Of a DNA stretch of 64,000 nt, positions 52,551 through 60,805 are shown piece after piece. The notes beneath the pieces are model-generated. The model was not told where the DNA came from. It searched no databases and worked only from the letters and a program-made list of their open reading frames with translations. Position 1 is the stretch's first letter; each line of letters starts with the position of its first letter. This DNA comes from Arthrobacter sp. B6 (lineage in GTDB: Bacteria; Actinomycetota; Actinomycetes; Actinomycetales; Micrococcaceae): NCBI RefSeq assembly GCF_001663775.1, contig NZ_KV467168.1:286420-350419 (forward strand). The letters are read 5' to 3'. Made by a program: the position numbers and the translations under genes.

Positions 52551-54071
52551 CTAGCTGGCCGGCTTGAAGTTGTAGATGGGAGGCAGCATCGAGTACGGCT
52601 GCGTCGTTACCTGGACGCGTTTAGACGAGGCATAAACGTCCTGGACGAAGTTCCACGGTGCGTCCCAAGCCTGGTCAACCATGTACTCGTTCAGTTCCTT
52701 ATACAGCTTGTCCTGCTCTTCGCCGGTGGCAAGGCTGATCCGGTTCACCAAGTCAAGAGCATGGTCGTCCTTGTAGCCCAGAGGGTTCCATGTTGCCTTT
52801 TCCTTGACGAGCAGCTGGATCACATTCCACGGGTCCGTCGAGCCGGTCTTGAAATAGGACAGGGCGTACTTGCCCTGGAGCAGTGACGGCATGAACTGCG
52901 AGAAGGGGATCTTGTCAAGCTGCACGCGGACACCCACGGCACCGAGCTGTTCCACCATGGCAGCCTGGGCCTCGGGGAACAGCGTCGAGATGTCGGGCAT
53001 GACGACGTCGAAGCCGCCGGCGTAGCCGGCCTCAGCCAGGAGCGCCTTGGCCTTGGCCGGATCGTAGCCGTACTTCTTGTCCAGGTCGGCCGAAAAGGCC
53101 TCGCTGTCAGGGGCGAAGTGCTGTGTGGTCGTTTCGCCCAGGCCTTTCTTGGCGACCTTGACAATTGCCTTCGTGTCGAAGGCATAATTCAAGGCCTGGC
53201 GAACGCGGACGTCGGCCAGGGCAGGGGTGATCTTTCCGGCGCGGTCCCAGATGTAGAGTCCCTCAACGATCCCTGAATAGAATTTTGTGATGTCCAGCCC
53301 GCCACCTTCAAGTGCGGGGATTCTGTCCGGTGTGATGCTCGCGCCGTCGACCTGGCCAGCAAGCAGCGCGTTGGTCTCCGCCGTAGGGTCATCCAGGGTC
53401 TTCATCACAATGGTGTCGAAAGGGAAGTCTTTCTTGTTCCAGTAATCCGGATTGCCGACGAAGACGTATTCCGTTCCGGCGGTTGAGGCGGAGGCGTCAA
53501 GCTTGTAGGGGCCGGAGCCCACTGGACCAGAGGCGGCCGTAAGCGCGGTGGAACTGGCAATCATCCCGGGAACGTTGGCAAAGTTTCGCAGCAGTCCCGG
53601 ATCGGGTGCGGTAAGTTTGACGACGGCGGTACTGGGGTCTGGTGCCTGCACGTCGTCAATGGACTTGAGTTTGGCCGCAGATTCGCCGGTACCTGCCTTG
53701 GCGTGCAGGAGGCTGGTCTTGACTGCAGTGGAGTCAAGGGCCGAACCGTCGCTGAATTTAACGTCGGTCCGTAACTTTAGCGTGAGGGTCGTCAGCGCCG
53801 GATCGTAGGTCCAGGATGTCGCAAGGTTCTCTTTGACCTCGCCCTGTTGGTCCAGCCTGAGCAGCGGGTCAAAAACCGGCTGGTAATACTGCTCGGAGTG
53901 ACCGAGACCGGCTTCGGCCAGGTCCCAGCTTTTCATGTCCTGCGAAATGGAAAGCGTCAGTGTTCCGCCAGTAGCCCCCTCCCCCGGAGTGCCGCCGGTG
54001 TCACCTCCGCCGCAGGCCGAAAGTGTCAGTGCAAGCACTGCGGTGCCTGCCACTGCTAGCTTCTTGATCAT
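52551..54071 (-). CDS. Lipoprotein substrate-binding protein (SBP_bac_5, second system)
   Basis: This is a 506-residue binding protein with a lipoprotein signal (MIKKLAVAG, lipobox LSAC, Cys20 followed by GGGD). The mature domain follows family 5 (LLRLDQQGEVKENLATSWTY, DVRVRQALNYAFDTK). It is the first gene of the second ABC operon, with GGAGAAAA upstream of its ATG. Because the operon also carries an amidase and VOC protein, its ligand may differ from that of the first system. Confidence 0.86.
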   Translation of the reverse strand: MIKKLAVAGTAVLALTLSACGGGDTGGTPGEGATGGTLTLSISQDMKSWDLAEAGLGHSEQYYQPVFDPLLRLDQQGEVKENLATSWTYDPALTTLTLKLRTDVKFSDGSALDSTAVKTSLLHAKAGTGESAAKLKSIDDVQAPDPSTAVVKLTAPDPGLLRNFANVPGMIASSTALTAASGPVGSGPYKLDASASTAGTEYVFVGNPDYWNKKDFPFDTIVMKTLDDPTAETNALLAGQVDGASITPDRIPALEGGGLDITKFYSGIVEGLYIWDRAGKITPALADVRVRQALNYAFDTKAIVKVAKKGLGETTTQHFAPDSEAFSADLDKKYGYDPAKAKALLAEAGYAGGFDVVMPDISTLFPEAQAAMVEQLGAVGVRVQLDKIPFSQFMPSLLQGKYALSYFKTGSTDPWNVIQLLVKEKATWNPLGYKDDHALDLVNRISLATGEEQDKLYKELNEYMVDQAWDAPWNFVQDVYASSKRVQVTTQPYSMLPPIYNFKPAS

Positions 54072-54492
54072 TTTTTCTCCTCATGGAACGCCGTCGTGGG
54101 CGTCTGTTTCGCTTCCGGTGCGCGGGTGCGCATTGTTGTTGATTAAGTTGTTGATGTGGCAGTTCAGGGCCGGCTATGTCTCACACTGAGCAGAAGAACA
54201 CCGGGAGTTAGGACGGCGGCGCCTGGCCGCCGTCGCGTACGCCGTTCTTGCCTTACCGTGATTCCGTTTCCGGAGTGTGTGCTGGAGGTTGATCCTGCGC
54301 AGGCTTTCACGTTCTTGTCTTTCCACTCCCGGTCCGGGCTTGTGGCTGTTGTCACACCTTGTTCCATAAGCATGTTTTAGTACGACGTGGCCTGCAAGAT
54401 GCCGAATTTAGTTTTTCTCACTGCTTAAAGATGGGCTTTCGACGGTCGTAGGAATCCCCATTACCGACGAAGGAATCCTTTACTTCGTCGAT
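54072..54492. promoter_or_regulatory. Promoter region of the second ABC operon
   Basis: This 421-bp AT-richer stretch has no gene. It holds GCCGAATTTAGTTTT at 54401-54415, a 14/15 match to the motif in front of the Gfo/Idh/MocA operon at 42103, so the same regulator (perhaps the ROK protein) may act at both. Nothing else is recognisable. Confidence 0.45.
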
Positions 54493-55422
54493 CTAGACAA
54501 GACTGACTTTAAGACCCGTTCGGGCTGATTCCTAAGCCCCGAGGATTACGCTGACGGATGTCCTGCTTTCGGTCAGACCCACCCGGATGTCTCCCTCGAC
54601 CCTGATGGCGGCTAGGAAGTTTTTGAACTGGAGCTTGTGTGAATCAGACAGCGAGCCCGGGTCCGCCCCGGCTGTGGGTGCGCAGCACACCCAGCGCACT
54701 GATTGCGAACTTCACTACGGCAGCCGACACGTCCTCCACTTCCAGGCGTTCATGGACCAGGCATGCGGTGTATGCAAATACCTCCATCGGCGTGCCCAAC
54801 GCGGCGACAAGGAGATCCACTGTGTACACCCTTGATTCATCAAAGCTCCCCCGCCGTCCAGGCGCCATGTACCCCGCCAGTCCCCCGAGTCGTAGTGTTT
54901 CTGGCCTCGCCACCAGCTGATGGCGGCACTTCCGGAAGTGAGCCGTCCCAGACCCCGACCCAATCGCGGCGAGAACAATGTCTGTCGCCGGGTCGAAGCG
55001 GTATTGCGATACAACGCTGAGGACCGTGCCCGCCCGCTGCTGGGCAGCGATGTTCGCATCGGTTTTTGCGAGGGAAACGTCGGCCGGCGTCTGGATAAGT
55101 ACGTGTTTGCCGGACCGGAACGCCTCTATCGCAACCTCGCCGTGGGCTCCAGTAGGAGTACAGACGGATACGGCGTCGAACTCAACGTCAGAGAGGGCAT
55201 TGGTAAGAGTGCTGTAGGCGCCGGCACCATGCAGCGCAGCAAGACTCCGCGCCCGGGCTACGTTCGGATCGCAACCGCGACCAACTCAAGCTCGTCATGC
55301 AACTGATGCATGACTTTGCCGTGATGGGTGCCGATGACTCCCGTGTCGACCAGAGCGAATTGCGTTCGTGTCATCTCTGTCAACTGCCGGCGTTCTGAAA
55401 CGCGAATCGGTTGGTCAGCCAT
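54493..55422 (-). pseudogene. Gfo/Idh/MocA oxidoreductase, heavily decayed
   Basis: Pieces in three frames can be joined. They are FALVDTGVIGTHHGKVMHQL (start ATG 55422), then after a shift VARARSLAALHGAGAYSTL, CTPTGAHGEVAIEAFRSGKH, then GDWRGTWRLDGGGALMNQG in another frame, VYTVDLLVAALGTPMEVFAY, and last LQFKNFLAAIR with EGDIRVGLTESRTSVSVI. At least three frameshifts, an internal deletion near 54650 and a TAG near the end are present. It overlaps the end of the upstream isomerase relic, as in a once-functional operon. Confidence 0.8.
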
Positions 55423-56284
55423 GCGCCGCATCGTCTGATGCTTTCAGCCGGAGGGACCGAGCCCCTGTCGACCTCAACCACCACCCAGCCTGTGAAAGCC
55501 GGCCCGGCCGCAGCCAGCACCTCCTCGATGTTGGCGTCCCCGGTACCGGGCTCGGTCCACAAACCCGACAGCACAGTCGATCGGTAGTCAATGTCTTCGA
55601 TTCTGCTCCGCCGCGCAATACTGCTGTGGTAGTCCTTAATATGGATTCCCGCGACTCTGGGCGCGTATTCGGCAATGACGTCGGCGGGGTTAACCCCTGT
55701 CCACGCGAGATGGCCAGCGTCCGGCCCGAATTTGAGGACGCTCTCATCAACCCGGTCAAGAACGTATCTGGCTTCGTCGACAGTTTCAATCCACGTTCCG
55801 ACATGGGGGTGCAGGGCTGGGGTCGCGCCTTCAAAGGCCATGATCTCGGCTGCCCGCGCGATGTATTCCGATATTTGCGCCAGGCGGTCTTCGCGGCTGT
55901 CATATCCCACCCCCGGATGGCGGACCCGGGGGCAGCCTGGTCCATTCCAAGAGCCAGAAAGACCAGGGGGACGCCCAGGGCCGCGTTGTTGGCTGCGGTC
56001 AGGCGGGCACGTTCGAAGTACGGAAGTCGATCCGAGTCGTCCATGACCCAAGGCATGGGTACGTAGCCTGGTCCGGGCCCGACGCCGGCCTTGGCCAGTT
56101 CTGCACGATAGGCCTCAGCGGAAACACCGGCCGGGACTTCGGTCTTAATGGCAGCAAATCCGGACCCAGCGATAACCGGCAGCATGTCGTGGAGCGGCGG
56201 CGCGAGCCGTGGATTAATCCATCCGTCTTCTGTGGCCAGCCACTGAATCGGGTTAAGGGCGAATTGTTGCGGGGAAAGGGGCAT
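55380..56284 (-). pseudogene. Sugar isomerase/epimerase paralogue with one frameshift
   Basis: This is a close paralogue of the gene at 43393: FALNPIQWLATEDGWINP at the start, then ATPALHPHVGTWIETVDEAR, FGPDAGHLAWTG, VAGIHIKDYH and VVVEVDRGSV. One missing base in the G5 run at 55928-55932 splits the frame after VFLALGMDQAAP. Apart from that the whole 295-residue length is readable, so this is a recent lesion or a sequencing error. Confidence 0.8.
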
Positions 56285-56606
56285 GGAGGGTCCTTCGGGG
56301 AGGCAGCAAGCGCCGGTCTAGTAGTGCCAGGCGTTATCGGAATGCTATCCCTGCACAAAAGCGGCCAAAAGATGGCGAATAAAATTCTGAATCGAACTTA
56401 GAATCCACTCTGACAAGGGAAACACGTGCCGAGGTGGGACTCGAACTGCATTCCAGCCCTGGCAAATACTGGGAACTCCCGAAAACATAACCAATCCGAG
56501 GCAATCCGGCCGAGATATGGCCCAGTCCGACGCCGAATGTGTTGACAGTGTCAACACTCTCTTTTTGCCACTTCGAAGCATCTCCGAACCGCAGGTGAAC
56601 GCAGGG
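56285..56606. other. Gap with a regulatory motif and a tRNA 3'-end-like fragment
   Basis: TGAATCGAACTT at 56388-56399 matches the motif at 42117 with one change. On the reverse strand, 56445 to 56426 reads TTCGAGTCCCACCTCGGCAC, like the T-loop to acceptor end of a tRNA. The rest of a tRNA is not there, since the T-stem 5' strand does not pair. No gene is visible. It could be an old attachment site of an integrated island. Confidence 0.45.
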
Positions 56607-56975
56607 CTACCGTCTGACTAGGTGGGTCGCAATCGTCCCCGCGCTGTCCCGCAGTGTGATGTCGCCGGCTGCCACACCCACGACGAGATTGAAGGCCTCG
56701 TCAGTGCTGAAGTTATGCCGGTAGCCGTTGATCCAGAGCATCAGAACCGTCAGCGTCCACGCCATACGCCTGTTGCCGTCGATCAGTGGATGAAACCGCG
56801 CCACCGACTCCATGAGCGCCGCTGCCTTCGTCGCTAATTGCGGATAGGCTTCCACTCCCATCACAGTGGTCGCAGGCCTCGCCAGTGCCGAGGCCAGAAG
56901 CCCGATATCACGGACATGGAATCCAAACCGGTCAACGACCTGCAAAGCGTCCTCAATCTCGAGGTACTCGGTCAC
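56607..56975 (-). CDS. Doc/Fic-family toxin
   Basis: This is a 122-residue protein with the Doc version of the Fic motif, H62-PLIDGN-R-R70 (HPLIDGNRRMAW). In Doc proteins this motif phosphorylates elongation factor Tu and stops translation. Length and position of the motif fit. The gene overlaps the antitoxin by 4 bp (ATGA). Confidence 0.85.
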   Translation of the reverse strand: MTEYLEIEDALQVVDRFGFHVRDIGLLASALARPATTVMGVEAYPQLATKAAALMESVARFHPLIDGNRRMAWTLTVLMLWINGYRHNFSTDEAFNLVVGVAAGDITLRDSAGTIATHLVRR

Positions 56976-57178
56976 GCATCCTCAAGGCGCGTCAAAAGCT
57001 CGGCATCATGGCTCAACACGAAATCCAGGCCCTCGCCGATATCACGGGTCCGACGGTGACGCTGCAGGACGAGCTCTGCACCCTGGAGCAGCAACGCAGA
57101 CTTAGAAGTGTGTTCCTCTGCCGCCAGCTGGTCCAGCCGGCGGTCCAGATCTTCGGGAACACGCAGATTCATAGCCAT
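56972..57178 (-). CDS. Ribbon-helix-helix antitoxin of the Doc pair
   Basis: This is a 68-residue DNA-binding antitoxin: NLRVPEDLDRRLDQLAAEEH fits the beta strand and helices of ribbon-helix-helix proteins, followed by a toxin-binding tail with RRTRDIGEGLDFVLSHD. The ATG at 57178 is preferred over an earlier start that would cover the palindromic operator. It replaces the Phd-type antitoxin usually found with Doc. Confidence 0.8.
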   Translation of the reverse strand: MAMNLRVPEDLDRRLDQLAAEEHTSKSALLLQGAELVLQRHRRTRDIGEGLDFVLSHDAELLTRLEDA

Positions 57179-57185
57179 CCACCAA

Positions 57186-57204
57186 TGGTACCAAATCAGT
57201 ACCA
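57186..57204. promoter_or_regulatory. Operator candidate of the toxin-antitoxin pair
   Basis: TGGTAC (57186-57191) and its complement GTACCA (57199-57204) are separated by seven bases. The left arm is itself part of the palindrome TGGTACCA. It lies just before the antitoxin ATG, where ribbon-helix-helix antitoxins repress their own gene. Confidence 0.6.
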
Positions 57205-57229
57205 GCACGGGTCCGGTCTCAGTTAAGTT

Positions 57230-57548
57230 GGCAACGCCGATCCGCGACCGTCAACAGCGCGGCCAGGATACTGTCCCAAGTTCCGTCACCGCTGTAGCGG
57301 CGGTGCCGCTTCCAAAGCGTCTGCCTCGGACCAACTCGGCCGGCACATCCCGCCAAGCGATCCCGCAGCCGTACCGGTAAATAATGCCCTCGACCACCCG
57401 CCGGTCGTCCCGGAAGGGGCGACCCCGGCGACCATTGGAAGACGGCAGCAACGACATAATGAGAGCCCATTGCCCATCAGTCAAAACATAGAAATACGAG
57501 AGACATCAAGCATTCCGGACAACCGCCTCAGGGCTTGGGAGACACGCC
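57230..57548 (-). mobile_element. IS5-family remnant
   Basis: The 5' end of a transposase gene (DGQWALIMSLLPSSNGRRGR, then GIAWRDVPAEL and, in another frame, WKRHRRYSGDGTWDSILAAL) is followed outward by a terminus GGCGTGTCTCCC that begins at the CTAG at 57549. The element is cut off after about 300 bp and is frameshifted, so it is dead. Confidence 0.7.
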
Positions 57549-57552
57549 CTAG

Positions 57553-59367
57553 GAGACTGCTGAATTAGCGGGATGTTGGGGCGGGCGGAACGCCGCCAAT
57601 GGCCGTCTAGCGGCGTGTTCTGGTCAGCACCCTTGGGTGCGACAACGGGGTCGTTCCGCCCGCTTGCGTACATTCTGCCGCAGATCTGGGGTGTCATCCA
57701 GCGATTTTTACCGATGGATCCGGTCCGGCGGGCGGTTCATCCCAGCGCCCATGATCCCTTGTTCGTGGTGAGTCCGAGGGCCAGCAGGCGTCGCAGGTTT
57801 AGTCCCGCGATTCGTAGGTGCAGCCAGGCGTTGTTCCGTTTGATGCCGCGGTGGGGAACGCGTCGGTTGCCGCGGGTGAGCCAGGCGATGGACCGCTCGA
57901 CCATCGGGCGGTGCCTGCGGTAAGCGTCCCGGAAGGCCGGGTCCGCGGCGCGTTGACGGTGCTCGCGCTGCAGCGCGTCGTGTTCGTGGAGATCGAGCTT
58001 GCGTCCCCGCGGTGAGGCGGTACACCGGTGCCGGAGGGGGCAGCCGGTGCAGGCGGCGCCGAACGTGACCCGCCGTTTGGCGGTGATGTTCCTGGTGATA
58101 CCGTTCGGGCAGGTTGCGGTGCCGGCTGCTTCATCGACGGTGAAGTCATCGAGGGTGAACCCGCCCTCGACGGCAGGGCGAAGCGGCCACGGTTTGATCA
58201 CCGGGGTATGGCCGGTGCGGGCGAGAGCGGCGAGCATTTCCCCGGAACCGTAGGCCGAGTCGGCCAGGACGTCCACGCTGGTGCCGGCGATCGTGGGATC
58301 CATGGAGATCAGCCGGGCACCAACGGTCCCGTCACTGTTCTCCGGCCCGGAGGCCTTGGTCAGCTCCACGGCGGTGATCAGTCCGGTATCGGGCTCGATG
58401 ACAAGATGGGCCTTGAATCCATCCTGCTGCCGGGACTGGGTTTTATGCGCGTGCCGGGTCTCCGGATCCACGGTGGAGATCATCCGGTCCGGGGCGACCT
58501 TGCGGGCGATACGCCACCGCCCGTCGGTCCCGTCCGAATCCTCGGCCGGTTCCACGTCCTGCCCGGCGACCAGTGCGAGCAGCGCGTACGCATCGGCCGC
58601 CCTGCCGTCCAAGGTCTCGGGATCGACCGCGGCCAGCAGCGCCAGCGCGTCGGTGACCAGCGCCGAAACCAGCCCTTCCTTGGCATCCTGGTCATCCCAG
58701 GCGATGTCCGGTTTGCCGGTGCGCGTGTAGTCATAGCCTGTGGCCTGGCTGGCCAGCAGTTCCCGGCCGCCGGGGAGGTCACGGCCGAAGCGGCGGATCC
58801 CCGCGATCAGCTGCGTGATGGTGTCCTGCCTCGCGACCGCGTCATCCAACACTGTTGAATCCACAGCCCGCCGGCGTTTGCCCTTCAGGACCCCGGTCTC
58901 CGCGACGACCTCGGCGATAGCTTCCATGATCCGGTGCGGGTTCCCGGAACCGGCCAGACGCCTGCGCCAGTACGTCAGGGTGCTCGGGTGGAACGCGGTA
59001 TCGGTCAGCCCGTACCCGCACGCGGCTTTCCAACGCAGATCAAAGGTTAAAGCCTCGGCTGTTTCCCGGTCAGAGAGGCCCTGCAACGACTGCAACACCA
59101 GCACCGAGCCGATCACCGGAGCCGGAACCGAAGGCCGGCCCCGCCGCGACGGAAACAGGTCCTCCATCATCGAATCCGGAAACAACCGCCCCCGATGCTT
59201 GGCCAGAAAAGCGAAGACACTGCCCGGAGCCAACAACTCTCCGGCCAGCGCCTCCACATCCAAATACCCGCGTTGCGCGTCCTCGCGTCCCTGCATAAGA
59301 CCAGTCTTAACCACCAGACACGTGAGTCCAGCCGACGCGCCCCAACCTTGACTAATTCAGCAGTCTC
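57553..59367 (-). mobile_element. Complete IS1182-family insertion sequence
   Basis: This 1,815-bp element has perfect terminal inverted repeats of at least 16 bp (GAGACTGCTGAATTAG at 57553 and its complement ending at 59367) and a 4-bp target duplication CTAG at 57549-57552 and 59368-59371. It carries one intact transposase. The intact ends and duplication suggest recent insertion. Confidence 0.92.
57737..59314 (-). CDS. IS1182-family transposase
   Basis: This is a 525-residue DDE transposase. An N-terminal DUF772-type domain (SVLVLQSLQGLSDRETAEAL, FDLRWKAACGYGL) precedes a catalytic core with AVDSTVLDDAVA, a long insertion, VLADSAYGSGE, a cysteine cluster (CTGCPLRHRC) and a final DDE part (RPMVERSIAWLTRGNRR). 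The length is normal and the frame is open, so the element may be active. Confidence 0.92.
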   Translation of the reverse strand: MVKTGLMQGREDAQRGYLDVEALAGELLAPGSVFAFLAKHRGRLFPDSMMEDLFPSRRGRPSVPAPVIGSVLVLQSLQGLSDRETAEALTFDLRWKAACGYGLTDTAFHPSTLTYWRRRLAGSGNPHRIMEAIAEVVAETGVLKGKRRRAVDSTVLDDAVARQDTITQLIAGIRRFGRDLPGGRELLASQATGYDYTRTGKPDIAWDDQDAKEGLVSALVTDALALLAAVDPETLDGRAADAYALLALVAGQDVEPAEDSDGTDGRWRIARKVAPDRMISTVDPETRHAHKTQSRQQDGFKAHLVIEPDTGLITAVELTKASGPENSDGTVGARLISMDPTIAGTSVDVLADSAYGSGEMLAALARTGHTPVIKPWPLRPAVEGGFTLDDFTVDEAAGTATCPNGITRNITAKRRVTFGAACTGCPLRHRCTASPRGRKLDLHEHDALQREHRQRAADPAFRDAYRRHRPMVERSIAWLTRGNRRVPHRGIKRNNAWLHLRIAGLNLRRLLALGLTTNKGSWALG

Positions 59368-59898
59368 CTAGCGGCGTTCGAAGGTTCCCGTCAGCCTCGC
59401 CCGGCCCAAGGTGTGGGTGGAGAGAGCGGATTGCAGGGCGGCCGGGGTGTCATCAGTGCGCAGGTCCAGCCGCTCAACATCCATGGCGTGGACCACCAGC
59501 AAATACCGGTGCTGACCGTGCCCGGGAGGCGGGGCAGCTCCCACGAAACCGGCATATCCGGCGTCGTTCTTCAATTGCACCGCACCAGACGGTAACCGGG
59601 AGTTGTCCCGGGAACCTGCACCGGCCGGGCGGGAGGTGACGTCTGCCGGGATGTTCACCACAGCCCAATGCCAGTAGCCCGCGCCTGGGGCATCGGGGTC
59701 GAAGACGGTGACTGCGTAGCTCCTGGTTCCCTCGGGCGCGCCCGACCAGGTGAGCTGGGGCGATTCGTCCTGCCCGCCGGCTCCCAGGACGGCGCTGCGT
59801 TGGGCTTCCGGAAGAACCTGGCCATCCTCGAAGGATTCGCTGATGACTTCGAAGGATTCGATACCGGATGCTGGTGCAAATGGATCATGCGTTTTCAT
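59368..59898 (-). CDS. YbhB/YbcL-type PEBP (Raf-kinase-inhibitor-like) protein
   Basis: This is a 176-residue phosphatidylethanolamine-binding-protein-fold protein: DESPQLTWSGAPEGTRSYAV, FDPDAPGAGYWHWAVVNIP, GHGQHRYLLVVHAMD, ending LTGTFERR. Function in bacteria is poorly defined. AAGGAAG precedes the ATG. The stop TAG is the CTAG at which the IS1182 element is inserted, so the coding sequence is kept whole. Confidence 0.87.
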   Translation of the reverse strand: MKTHDPFAPASGIESFEVISESFEDGQVLPEAQRSAVLGAGGQDESPQLTWSGAPEGTRSYAVTVFDPDAPGAGYWHWAVVNIPADVTSRPAGAGSRDNSRLPSGAVQLKNDAGYAGFVGAAPPPGHGQHRYLLVVHAMDVERLDLRTDDTPAALQSALSTHTLGRARLTGTFERR

Positions 59899-60805
59899 GG
59901 CTTCCTTTCAGTTGTTGTCAAGCTCCGCACCCGTCAGTTCGACGGCAGGAGCGTCCTCTGCCGCGGTTTCAATGCAGTTGAGTTCGGCACGCGTGGGCGG
60001 ATTAGCGCCAGCGCGTGAGACGGTCACGGCAGCAGCTATGGCCGCATGCGTGAGGAGCTGGCAAGGCGGGCCACTCTATCTCGTCCGTCACGGGGACAGC
60101 CTATCTAAGGGGTGGAATTTTGGCTTGGGAGCACAGAATTCGGGCGATCGAGCCCATTTCGCATCAAGAAAGTCGACGATAACCCGCAACTGGACTCAAG
60201 TTGGGACTCCAACCCAACACCAGCTGGTGTCTGATGAACAAGCAAGACCCGCAAGCACCCGGGGCCCTTTTGGGAGACGCTGAAAGCCCATCGCATTCGA
60301 CTTGCACACAACCATTTGGTGATGAAAGGGCCGCTACGGCGACGTCCTGCATTCTCACCCTCGCATCGGGAAATTGCTTAGGCTCGGCTTCACCACCACC
60401 AAACTTGTCGATTTCAGTCACGTTCATACTCTCTGTCCCTTTGTGCACGCCGTAACCAGAAACTTTACGAACGAACGGCTCTACAGGACTTCAGCGATCC
60501 ACGTCTTCCCGAAGCGGTCCCCGCATCCATGTGGCGGATGGTTAGTGGATGATCCTTGTTGCCCGGGCGTAGAACGCAGTGCCTAAATGAAGATGGGCCT
60601 CGTGTCAACTGTCGTGGCGAACATTATGGAATAGGAGCAAGCCTCCCAAGGGTAAGCGCTCCTGCGTCATGGCAGTTTCAGATCGTCTGCTCTTGGCCAT
60701 ATTTCTCGAATGATTTCAATTTCTGTTCCTTACAACAGGCAGATAAATATTCCAGCCGCGAGAATGTGCGCATCAGAGGCTCCTAGGCCGGAACCTGGTC
60801 ATAAA
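59899..60805. other. Long gene-free stretch
   Basis: About 900 bases have no supportable gene. On the reverse strand near 60340-60290 the words ARVRMQDVAVAALSSPN faintly recall the helix-turn-helix start of a LacI regulator, which often sits beside GH2 genes. The frame breaks at once, however, and no ribosome binding site or C-terminal domain follows. Probably degraded DNA. Confidence 0.35.

Noticed and set aside
60164..60448. Reverse-strand open frame with a LacI-like DVA motif
   Set aside because: Only about 15 residues resemble a helix-turn-helix and the frame then reads as nonsense, so a regulator cannot be supported.
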